5,658 nt of DNA from Bacteroidota bacterium. GTDB taxonomy: Bacteria; Bacteroidota; Bacteroidia; Bacteroidales; Bacteroidaceae. The notes beneath the pieces were generated by a model, which was not told the origin of the DNA, did not search any database, and saw nothing but the letters and a program-made list of their open reading frames with translations. Positions 1 to 5,658 of this stretch are shown here, in pieces. The DNA is taken from contig JAEZKJ010000055.1 of NCBI GenBank assembly GCA_023415545.1, forward strand, positions 1 to 5,658, read 5' to 3'. Every line of letters begins with the position of its first letter. Position 1 is the first letter of the stretch. Both the position numbers and the translations under genes were made by a program.

Positions 1-662
1 GAAAGTTTTTTTATTTGGTTGAATGGAGCTTGCGACAAACGAACGCACCCTTTAAGCTCATAACGTTCTTGCTTATAACAAGGTGTCTTTCCACTCCATG
101 GACTTCCATATGCCCAAATCTTTCCATCTTCTACTCGAAGGAAAGGGCTGTCATCATTCAGCAAGAAAGCCCCTTCGATATTCTCTCTCCATAAGCGTGT
201 ATGTGTACTCTTGCCTGTACCACTCTCTCCAAGAAATAGAACTGCTTTATCTCCATACACAATACAACTACTATGAATAGCTACAGTGTTATATGGGGCA
301 ACCATCATTCCCAATCCTACCCACATAGCAAATCTATATAAAGTGATGGACCAGTTTCCCATCATCTCTATCTGATTTGCTCCTTCATTATGCCATAAAT
401 GAAATGCTTCTTCATTCTGTGGTTTTAATGTAAGCAAAAATCCGGTATTAGTTCTTCCAAAAGTGCCGGTTACATCTTCATAAAAAAACTCATATTGCAC
501 ATTCTCCATAGTAGGAACATTAGTACCTTCTACAAAAAAGAAAAGACAATCTTGTTCTTCAACACTAAAAGGCTTGAATCCATTTATATATTCTACAGCC
601 TTACAAAGTTTTTCTCCCGACACTCCAAAACAGTGTCCTGCTACTTTATAATAGTTAATCAT
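1..662 (-). CDS. HPr-kinase-like / PEPCK-like P-loop kinase, 3' end cut off by window edge
   Basis: The first 220 codons of a protein are visible on the minus strand; the rest lies left of position 1. The start ATG (662-660) overlaps the stop TGA of the ABC transporter gene as ATGA, which fixes the start and suggests translational coupling. Residues 128-132 read AIHSS, matching the histidine-small-residue strand that precedes the nucleotide site in HprK-like proteins. A P-loop GESGTGKST follows at 145-153. A Walker-B-like LLNDDSP lies at 167-173 and YGSPWSGK at 185-192; the spacing and motifs are those of the HPr kinase/PEPCK-like superfamily found in RiPP clusters rather than of true HprK. 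The N-terminal 120 residues are poorly conserved, as is usual for the group. Known relatives in paeninodin-type lasso clusters phosphorylate the precursor peptide; that role here is inference from neighbours. A role as a serine kinase or other nucleotide-dependent modifier of the operon's peptide is equally open. Confidence 0.85.
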   Translation of the reverse strand, partial: MINYYKVAGHCFGVSGEKLCKAVEYINGFKPFSVEEQDCLFFFVEGTNVPTMENVQYEFFYEDVTGTFGRTNTGFLLTLKPQNEEAFHLWHNEGANQIEMMGNWSITLYRFAMWVGLGMMVAPYNTVAIHSSCIVYGDKAVLFLGESGTGKSTHTRLWRENIEGAFLLNDDSPFLRVEDGKIWAYGSPWSGKTPCYKQERYELKGCVRLSQAPFNQIKKL

Positions 663-2287
663 TTATTTACAGTAATTATTCTATCGCAATAACTCAACGA
701 ACTTTCACGGTGTGCTATGGAAAGTATTGTGAGTCCTTTATTTTTCTCTTTCAACTGTTGCAGTGTTTGGTTTATCTCACTCTCTATAACATTGTCCAAG
801 GCCGATGTCGCTTCATCGAGTAACAAAAGTGAAACATTTTTATACAATGCACGTGCAATGCCTATACGTTGTTTCTGCCCGCCTGAAAGTTTACCACCAG
901 CTTCGCTCAATACGGTATTTACACCTTCGTCCAAAGTCGCTACCCATTGGTCGAGGCAAACGTTTTTTAATATTTCATTAATTCGATTGTAATCTATTTT
1001 ATCAAAACCCAAAGCAATGTTTTCAGCTAATGTTCCATTGAATATAAATACATCTTGAGGAACGTAACCAATCTTCTTTAACCATGAATCACGTGTGCTA
1101 GCCGTCAATGGTATATCGTCAATCTTTATCTCTCCAACATTAGGTTCTATCACACCAATAATAAGATTGAATAATGTTGATTTTCCCACACCACTTGTTC
1201 CACAAAAGCCCACATACTCACCTTTAGATATTATGCAATTGAAGTTTTCCAAAATCTGCATTCCATTAGGATATTTATAACCAATTCCTTCTAAACAGAT
1301 ATCTTTCTCAAAATGTATATCCTGTTTTTCTGCTAATTGATCATCTTCATATTTGTTCAACCCATTCTCGATAACATCCAAGCAATAAATGGAATTTTGA
1401 ATCTGCGTCCATCCTGTCAAAATGGCTCTTAGAGCCGGTAGTAATCTGAATGAAGCGACAGCAAATACTCCCACTAACATCCTTACATCTCCTTGGGCGA
1501 AAAGTACCAGTATCGTAAGTCCAACTACAACGGACAATTCCGAGAGAAAAAGAGGTAACTTAAGCAATACATCAAGTTTCATTCGATTGTGGTTAATCTT
1601 CTCTATACCTTCAAGAAACGAACGTTGTAATGTAGGGAATGCACCGTTTACTTTTAGTTCCACATATCCTCTAAATGTATCCGACACTATCCTTGCCTGT
1701 TCTCTCTTTACATTCATGTCTTCAGTGCCATATATTCTTACCTTCTTTCGAACGCCGAAAAGATAAAAGCACATCAATGGGATGAATGATACAAACAGCA
1801 TCAAAACGGTTGTTCCGTTCCATATCAAAAGAGCCACTGTTACCAACACAATTAGTAATAAATCACCTGTTATCCTACAGATAGGAGCTAACAGACTATG
1901 GCTGAAAGCATAGCACATGGCGTTGATTTCATATCCCAACTTGTTACTACCATGTTCTCGTATAAATAGCAGCCCTTGATTGTAATATGACGAGAATAGG
2001 CTAAAACTTAATCGTTTGTAAAATGATAATAAACAATGATTCTGATAGCGTGTAAATAGTGTTTGTAACAAACTTTTTATGAGGATAACAGCAATTGCCA
2101 ATATACAGAAAAATATACCTGCTTTACCTCTTTCACCATCTTCCAACAAATAGTATAGAACAGGAAGTAAAACTGCCAGCCCGGCAAAATCAAGCAGAGT
2201 ATTGAAGAATACTGTAAAAGCCATCTTCAATACTTTACGCCTTTCGTCGGCATGTAACAAATTATATATTCTTTTCAGCATCCCCAT
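659..2287 (-). CDS. ABC exporter, fused transmembrane and ATPase domains (MsbA/peptide-exporter type)
   Basis: This 542-residue protein is a half-transporter expected to work as a homodimer in the inner membrane, exporting a substrate. Hydrophobic stretches consistent with six helices lie at about 22-46, 57-76, 140-157, 159-178, 248-264 and 268-290. The ATPase domain begins near 330 and is intact: Walker A GTSGVGKST at 363-371, Q-loop VPQD at 409-412, signature LSGGQ at 467-471, Walker B LLLLDE at 487-492, D-loop SALD at 495-498 and switch histidine H526. There is no N-terminal C39 peptidase domain, so it is not a leader-cleaving bacteriocin exporter. It begins 9 bases after the nucleotidyltransferase stop, and its TGA overlaps the next ATG. 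An internal ATG at codon 3 (MLKRIY) would serve equally well as the start. Export of a modified peptide made by the operon is inferred from context; lipid or polysaccharide export cannot be excluded from sequence alone. Confidence 0.94.
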   Translation of the reverse strand: MGMLKRIYNLLHADERRKVLKMAFTVFFNTLLDFAGLAVLLPVLYYLLEDGERGKAGIFFCILAIAVILIKSLLQTLFTRYQNHCLLSFYKRLSFSLFSSYYNQGLLFIREHGSNKLGYEINAMCYAFSHSLLAPICRITGDLLLIVLVTVALLIWNGTTVLMLFVSFIPLMCFYLFGVRKKVRIYGTEDMNVKREQARIVSDTFRGYVELKVNGAFPTLQRSFLEGIEKINHNRMKLDVLLKLPLFLSELSVVVGLTILVLFAQGDVRMLVGVFAVASFRLLPALRAILTGWTQIQNSIYCLDVIENGLNKYEDDQLAEKQDIHFEKDICLEGIGYKYPNGMQILENFNCIISKGEYVGFCGTSGVGKSTLFNLIIGVIEPNVGEIKIDDIPLTASTRDSWLKKIGYVPQDVFIFNGTLAENIALGFDKIDYNRINEILKNVCLDQWVATLDEGVNTVLSEAGGKLSGGQKQRIGIARALYKNVSLLLLDEATSALDNVIESEINQTLQQLKEKNKGLTILSIAHRESSLSYCDRIITVNK

Positions 2288-2296
2288 TATTTACTA

Positions 2297-3397
2297 TCAA
2301 TTAAAGATGGAGCTAGGATTACAAATGTGACTTATAAAGGATTTATAGATAGTCTCTACAAGCGATGAGTCAAGAATCTTGCTTTTTAACCTGTGACTAT
2401 GCAGCATTCGCTTGGTCTTATAAATTAATATTCCAATCTTATTACGAGTAGGAAGCGAAGCAGAATAACGTGGTGATAAAATTTCACTCATCATCTCTTC
2501 TGCAATACCTTCTCCACCTTCAATAGGTTGTGAAGTGCCTAAATATTGATTGCATAACTGTGTCATAGCAGCAATACCTGCAAGAAGTTTCTTATCTTTA
2601 ATCTCTTCAGGTATTTGTAAGCCATATCTACAAAGTATAATTGCCCAATCACATAAATGATGCAATGCCAATCCACTTCCATAATGTTGGGCAGCATGAA
2701 ATGCTATAAACAGTGTGTTGAACTGTGGAGATGGTATCATTACCTCTCCTGTTTTCAATTTAACAAGTTTAGGTTCCATCTTTTCCCGCAACATTTTATC
2801 TATCAATGCTGCTATTTTGTAGCTCTCTACATTGAGGAATGTTTTGTGGTTTTCAAATGAAATTCCTTTATAGTAAAAATTACTATGCTTCACCGAGTGT
2901 TCGCTATCAACTTTAATTCCCTTTTGACGCATCAATTCGTCGGCTAATGTGTTAGCTTCCTTGTCGCTCATAACATTCCTGTCGGCTGAGTAGGTGTAAA
3001 TATCAATATCACCACCTTCACGATGTAAAGGATTAGGATAAAGAGTAGAAAATCCCACTCCTTTAAGTTGCATTGTTAATATTCCATGTTCGGCATAGAA
3101 ACGTGATACCTCATCGACAGTGCTGCAATAATGTAGGTATTTTTTCTCATAATTTTCCACACCTGAAGCCCACGATATTTTAACTGCCATAGGTGGTTGT
3201 AATTCTTTTGGTAGTTTCATTACTCCATCCCAAGCTAAAGCCATTACACCTTGAGTGGCAGCTAGCTTATAGCATCGTTTCCACTCATGGCCCGACACTT
3301 GATTAAATATATCAAGCTCAGGTTTACTATCATGCAAAGAGACTCTAAGCAATGCAAATAGCATTTGTACATGGATATAAAGAGGCTTTCTCATCAT
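2297..3397 (-). CDS. Nucleotidyltransferase family protein (NTP_transf_5-like)
   Basis: A 366-residue protein of the uncharacterised nucleotidyltransferase family that often sits beside PqqD-type proteins and ABC exporters in RiPP loci. Residues 112-115 are KGVG, and 128-135 GGDIDIYT provides the paired acidic residues (D130, D132) expected to bind metal in a polymerase-beta-like fold. A histidine-rich helix pair, AFHAAQHYGSG followed by LALHHLCDW, spans about 233-251 and is also typical of the family. The chosen start is the ATG at 3397-3395, which forms an ATGA overlap with the stop of the PqqD-like gene, mirroring the ABC/kinase junction. The frame stays open to an ATG at 3412, which would add five residues (MWCNR) that look unlike family N-termini. 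The substrate is unknown: a nucleotidyl group could go onto a peptide, sugar or protein. Only its place in the operon suggests peptide modification. Confidence 0.87.
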   Translation of the reverse strand: MMRKPLYIHVQMLFALLRVSLHDSKPELDIFNQVSGHEWKRCYKLAATQGVMALAWDGVMKLPKELQPPMAVKISWASGVENYEKKYLHYCSTVDEVSRFYAEHGILTMQLKGVGFSTLYPNPLHREGGDIDIYTYSADRNVMSDKEANTLADELMRQKGIKVDSEHSVKHSNFYYKGISFENHKTFLNVESYKIAALIDKMLREKMEPKLVKLKTGEVMIPSPQFNTLFIAFHAAQHYGSGLALHHLCDWAIILCRYGLQIPEEIKDKKLLAGIAAMTQLCNQYLGTSQPIEGGEGIAEEMMSEILSPRYSASLPTRNKIGILIYKTKRMLHSHRLKSKILDSSLVETIYKSFISHICNPSSIFN

Positions 3398-3660
3398 TCT
3401 ATTACACCACATTTTTGAAGTGATTCAACCCAAATCCTTGCATCATTTAATGCCTTTTCATCATCAATTCCGTATCTATTTACCAAAACTTTAGCAGCAT
3501 CTTCAGTAGTAAAATCCTTCTCCACAAATTCTTGATAAAGAAGACGTGCTGATGTGTTCAACGAAATGATACGTGTCATATTCACATTAGTAGTACCTTG
3601 ATTCACCACGATTGTCTCTCCTGCAATCTCACGAAGTTTATAATTAGAATTTATTTTCAT
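3394..3660 (-). CDS. PqqD-like RiPP recognition element protein
   Basis: An 88-residue protein with the usual length and layout of stand-alone PqqD-like proteins. The N-terminal part (YKLREIAGETIVV, residues 7-19) matches the beta-hairpin that opens the winged-helix fold. RIISLNTSARLLYQEF at about 30-45 is the characteristic 'sLN.sA..ly' helix, followed by a TTEDAAKVLVNRYGI helix and a final DARIWVESLQKCGVI helix. In known systems this fold binds the leader region of a precursor peptide and presents it to processing enzymes; in lasso systems it corresponds to the B1 component. It is the first gene of the minus-strand operon, preceded by about 225 bases of AT-rich leader, and its stop overlaps the nucleotidyltransferase start. 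The partner peptide is not identified. Family assignment is firm; the claim that it serves a lasso-type pathway is inference. Confidence 0.9.
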   Translation of the reverse strand: MKINSNYKLREIAGETIVVNQGTTNVNMTRIISLNTSARLLYQEFVEKDFTTEDAAKVLVNRYGIDDEKALNDARIWVESLQKCGVIE

Positions 3661-3891
3661 AGTTTTCTTGATAATCTTTAAGTTCCATATTTAAAAATGT
3701 TGAATTTATTATTATCATACACTATTTTATATAATTGAATTTTATGAATTATGTAAAATAATATCAACTATAATATTGTAATTTTTGTTTGTTGTATTTT
3801 TTTTATAATAATCTCTATATGTTTGTTTTATAGTGTATTATAATAAATATTAATAAACTCATTTATCTATATTACTACTTCAATCGTTGTA

Positions 3892-3899
3892 CAAATGTA
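3892..3899 (-). promoter_or_regulatory. Probable Bacteroidota -7 promoter box of the PqqD-NTase-ABC-kinase operon
   Basis: Read on the minus strand, the bases are TACATTTG, an exact fit to the Bacteroidota sigma consensus TAnnTTTG. It is the only such box pointing toward the operon between 3661 and 3900. No clean TTTG -33 element is seen at the expected distance. Transcription would start near 3885, leaving a leader of about 225 bases before the PqqD-like ATG, which is unusually long. Confidence 0.5.
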
Positions 3900-3928
3900 A
3901 ATAAAAATTTGGATTACATAATTTTTAA

Positions 3929-4019
3929 ATATGATAAAATAAGATGAGAATAGTAAGAAATGGTAGTAAATATGTTTTACGATATCGAGATAGTAGATTG
4001 ATTTTAAATTTTATCATAT
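3929..4019. repeat. 12-bp perfect inverted repeat with 67-base spacer
   Basis: ATATGATAAAAT at 3929-3940 is the exact reverse complement of ATTTTATCATAT at 4008-4019. The repeat lies between the two divergent -7 boxes. Bacteroidales use inverted repeats to flip promoters, but the spacer is short and contains no consensus -7 box in either direction. Given the AT content, one such match in the gap could arise by chance, so function is doubtful. Confidence 0.35.
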
Positions 4020-4084
4020 GCTTAGAATAGCCATACTTTGAATATATATGATGATTAGAAATTATATAATTTGACCTTTTGTTG

Positions 4085-4092
4085 TACCTTTG
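4085..4092 (+). promoter_or_regulatory. Probable Bacteroidota -7 promoter box of the DMT transporter
   Basis: TACCTTTG matches TAnnTTTG exactly and ends 29 bases before the transporter ATG, giving a short leader of about 20 bases. A TTTG lies at 4070-4073, but the 11-base spacing is too short for a standard -33 element. The leader has no Shine-Dalgarno sequence and is AT-rich, as is usual for this phylum. Confidence 0.6.
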
Positions 4093-4121
4093 CGCCAATT
4101 TAAAATTTATCTAAATATTCT

Positions 4122-5042
4122 ATGTGGTTATTATTAGCATTTGTTTCAGCTACCCTTCTTGGATTTTATGATGTATTCAAAAAACGTTCTTTATCAGGTA
4201 ATGCTGTTATTCCTGTACTATTTCTGAATACACTATTTTCTACTCTTATATTTCTTCCATTTATTATTCTGTCATATTTTTCTCCTTCTCTCCTTGATAA
4301 AAGTATGTTTTATGTACCTTCGGCAGGTTGGGAGGTCCAACAATATATAGTCCTTAAAGCTTTTATTGTTCTTTCATCATGGGTGCTCGGCTATTTTGGA
4401 ATGAAAAATCTTCCATTAACAATTGTTGGACCAATAAATGCCACTCGTCCTGTAATGGTTTTAGTAGGTGCGCTTCTTATTTTTGGTGAGAAATTGAATT
4501 TATATCAATGGATAGGTGTATTACTCTCAATTTTTTCATTCTTTTTACTTAGTCGCAGTGGTAAAAAAGAAGGAATTGACTTTAAACAGAACAGGTGGAT
4601 ATATTCCATAGTAGGAGCCGCTATACTTGGTGCTATCAGCGGATTGTATGATAAATATCTTATGGCTCCTATAAGTGAAGGAGGAATTGGACTCGACCGA
4701 ATGGTTGTTCAGTCATGGTATAATATATATCAGTTTTTTATGATGGGAGTTATGCTTATGTTATTGTGGTGGCCTAAACGTAAACAAAATACTCCTTTCC
4801 ATTGGAATTGGTGCATTTTGTTAATCTCCATATTCCTTTCAGCAGCCGATTTTGTATACTTCTATTCATTAAGCCTTGATGGGGCTATGATATCTATAGT
4901 ATCAATGGTAAGGCGTTCAAGCGTTTTGGTCTCTTTTGCTTTTGGAGCAATATGGTTCCACGAAAAGAATATAAAGAACAAGGCTATCGACCTTTTATTA
5001 GTACTTATTGGTATGATATTTTTATATTTAGGCACAAAATAG
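4122..5042 (+). CDS. DMT/EamA-family membrane transporter
   Basis: A 306-residue integral membrane protein with the length and layout of drug/metabolite transporters: two repeats of five helices. Likely helices are about 2-18, 28-50, 75-95, 98-121, 126-143, 159-180, 196-216, 229-249, 254-276 and 287-303. The family hallmark, a helix ending in a glutamate-containing loop followed by another helix, appears in both repeats: ALLIFGEKLNLYQWIGVLL near 117-135 and GAIWFHEKNIKNKAIDLLL near 275-293. GPINATRPV at 103-111 and VSMVRRSSVLV at 260-270 are the matching pore helices. Conserved basic residues sit after the first repeat (RSGKKE). The substrate cannot be told; family members move amino acids, sugars, nucleotide precursors or drugs. 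It is transcribed away from the minus-strand operon with its own promoter, so a shared role is not implied. No other gene follows it closely. Confidence 0.93.
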   Translation: MWLLLAFVSATLLGFYDVFKKRSLSGNAVIPVLFLNTLFSTLIFLPFIILSYFSPSLLDKSMFYVPSAGWEVQQYIVLKAFIVLSSWVLGYFGMKNLPLTIVGPINATRPVMVLVGALLIFGEKLNLYQWIGVLLSIFSFFLLSRSGKKEGIDFKQNRWIYSIVGAAILGAISGLYDKYLMAPISEGGIGLDRMVVQSWYNIYQFFMMGVMLMLLWWPKRKQNTPFHWNWCILLISIFLSAADFVYFYSLSLDGAMISIVSMVRRSSVLVSFAFGAIWFHEKNIKNKAIDLLLVLIGMIFLYLGTK

Positions 5043-5161
5043 TATGTTTTAAGTTATAATTTTAATATAGCTTATAAAAATTAAAATCACAATTTGTAAA
5101 CGACCTTTTTTAAATATTTTCTTAGCTTATATTAGTAAGAATTTTATCAGAATTTTCACAA

Positions 5162-5403
5162 AATCCTATTGATAAGCCATTGATTTAAAATGATTGGGGA
5201 GATCAGACCCTTCAGTTTTTATTGATGAATATGGACAACCATGTCTATATTGAGACTATCTTCAGTTAAACTATATAACACTTAATGAGGATGTGATTTC
5301 CTATAGTGGATATATAGTTCGTGTGCCTTTGACTCTTAAAACTTTTATAAAAAGTGAAGGTGATGCGCTTACAGCCACTAAACCAGCACAAATTCACGCA
5401 TAA
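5162..5403 (+). pseudogene. Decayed fragment of a GH43 glycoside hydrolase
   Basis: Translation in two adjacent frames reads like an internal piece of a Bacteroidales GH43 (arabinofuranosidase/xylosidase) enzyme. In one frame 5162-5203 gives NPIDKPLI, a TAA stop (5186-5188), then NDWGD. After 5203 the reading moves to another frame (one base lost) and continues DPSVFIDEYGQPCLY, a TGA at 5251-5253, DYLQLNYITLNEDVIS, YSGYIVRVPLTLKTF and EGDA up to about 5367. The TGA sits exactly where the family has tryptophan (DDGQ-YLYWGN), so it is probably a TGG-to-TGA change. The DP of the first block is the region of the pKa-modulating aspartate of GH43. After EGDA the sequence no longer resembles the family and ends at TAA (5401-5403), probably a deletion junction. 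The N-terminal nucleophile/base region and the acid glutamate region are absent. The family match is from memory of conserved motifs, not a search. Confidence 0.75.
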
Positions 5404-5444
5404 CATATTTTTATTGTAATATTTTTAATTTGTAAAACTTTATA

Positions 5445-5452
5445 TATTTTTG
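5445..5452 (+). promoter_or_regulatory. Possible -7 promoter box for the small acidic protein gene
   Basis: TATTTTTG fits TAnnTTTG and lies 91 bases before the ATG at 5544. In such T-rich DNA the match is weak evidence, and the TTTG at 5429-5432 is too close (12 bases) to be a standard -33 element. Confidence 0.3.
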
Positions 5453-5543
5453 TTTAAGTAATTATTTTTCTTCCAAAGGAAAGTGAGTTAAAATTCAAAA
5501 AAAAGATATTGTAATGTTTTTTATATTTTAAATACAATGAACT

Positions 5544-5658
5544 ATGGACAAAAGAAATGAATATGAAATCTATGAGACACCACATGTGGAGGTTATAGAG
5601 GTTGAAATTGAAAAAGGGTTTGCAAATTCTAATACCGAAGGTTTTGGTGATTGGGAGA
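5544..5658 (+). CDS. Small acidic Bacteroidales protein, 3' end cut off by window edge
   Basis: The first 38 codons are visible. The start ATG at 5544 is preceded by another ATG at 5537 in a different frame that stops after seven codons, so 5544 is preferred. After a charged N-terminus (MDKRNEYEIYE) comes TPHVEVIEVEIEKGF (residues 12-26) and then a small, polar and glycine-rich stretch ANSNTEGFGDWE. This pattern (a proline, a VEVIEVE strand-like segment, a GFA-type break, then a Gly/Asp/Trp-rich tail) is shared by many short Bacteroidales proteins of about 40-60 residues with no assigned function, often near surface-protein or fimbrillin-like loci. There is no signal peptide or membrane helix. 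The leader-like first half and short variable tail also resemble a RiPP precursor, which would suit the PqqD-like operon 1.9 kb away, but it is on the opposite strand and separated by the transporter gene and a pseudogene, so the link is speculative. Confidence 0.7.
   Translation, partial: MDKRNEYEIYETPHVEVIEVEIEKGFANSNTEGFGDWE

Larger units (their letters stand above)
3661..4121. other. AT-rich divergent intergenic region
   Basis: This 461-base gap separates the minus-strand RiPP-type operon from the plus-strand transporter gene. It is roughly 80% A+T with many T-runs and no convincing gene. The features seen in it are one consensus -7 box in each direction (3892-3899 minus, 4085-4092 plus), a 12-bp inverted repeat (arms 3929-3940 and 4008-4019), an 8-bp palindrome CGATATCG at 3980-3987, and a few very short ORFs of no clear meaning. 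No riboswitch fold or rho-independent terminator was recognised. Confidence 0.8.

Noticed and set aside
83..280. Plus-strand ORF of 65 codons
   Set aside because: It lies opposite the HPr-kinase-like gene, whose minus-strand frame carries the P-loop motifs; no family features of its own.
495..692. Plus-strand ORF of 65 codons
   Set aside because: It is antisense to the start of the kinase-like gene and the end of the ABC gene, with a composition typical of a shadow frame.
1422..1766. Plus-strand ORF of 114 codons opposite the ABC transporter
   Set aside because: The minus strand here encodes the membrane domain in a fully intact gene; the plus-strand frame has no recognisable features or promoter.
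2657..2860. Plus-strand ORF of 67 codons
   Set aside because: It is antisense to the nucleotidyltransferase and has no family signature.
3980..3987. CGATATCG palindrome as an operator
   Set aside because: Eight bases with no second copy and not centred in the inverted repeat; too little to call a regulator site.
3944..4030. 28-codon plus-strand ORF (MRIVRNGSKYV...) in the divergent gap
   Set aside because: A frame of this length is not surprising by chance, it spans the inverted repeat spacer, and nothing about it resembles a precursor or known peptide.
5059..5087. Possible terminator hairpin after the transporter gene (ATTTTAAT / ATTAAAAT arms)
   Set aside because: The stem is entirely A:T with a 13-base loop and no following T-run, so it would be too weak to support as a terminator.
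5470..5486. TTCC-AAA-GGAA mini-palindrome before the small gene
   Set aside because: Only four base pairs long; not distinguishable from chance.

Overview
The window looks like chromosomal DNA from a Bacteroidales bacterium (Bacteroides or Prevotella type). Three signs support this: Bacteroidota-style -7 promoter boxes (TAnnTTTG) before the genes, a lack of Shine-Dalgarno sequences, and very AT-rich intergenic DNA around genes of moderate AT content. Two remnants or small genes of kinds common in that group also fit: a decayed GH43 glycosidase and a short acidic small protein. No RNA gene, CRISPR array, insertion sequence or origin was recognised.

The left two thirds (positions 1 to 3660) is one tightly packed minus-strand operon. 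In transcription order it holds a PqqD-type RiPP recognition element protein (3660-3394), an uncharacterised-family nucleotidyltransferase (3397-2297), a full-length ABC exporter with fused membrane and ATPase domains (2287-659), and an HPr-kinase-like P-loop protein that runs off the left edge (662-1). Two of the three junctions are ATGA stop/start overlaps and the third is a 9-base gap, so the genes are probably translated together. A leader peptide-binding protein, an NTase, a kinase-like protein and an exporter are the accessory set known from RiPP clusters, notably phosphorylated lasso peptides of the paeninodin type. The peptide-processing enzymes (transglutaminase-like protease and asparagine-synthetase-like cyclase) and the precursor are not visible. 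If they exist they should lie left of position 1, or the precursor may be elsewhere.

The divergent gap (3661-4121) is about 80% AT. It carries one good -7 box for each direction, a long leader of about 225 bases for the operon, and a 12-bp perfect inverted repeat. To its right is a plus-strand ten-helix DMT/EamA-type transporter (4122-5042), transcribed away from the operon.

The right end (5043-5658) contains an unlisted relic. Positions 5162-5403 encode a recognisable fragment of a GH43 glycoside hydrolase broken by two stop codons and a frameshift. A small acidic protein gene then starts at 5544 and runs off the right edge. It has the look of the short, abundant and poorly understood Bacteroidales peptides, and could be either a RiPP-like precursor or a stand-alone small protein.
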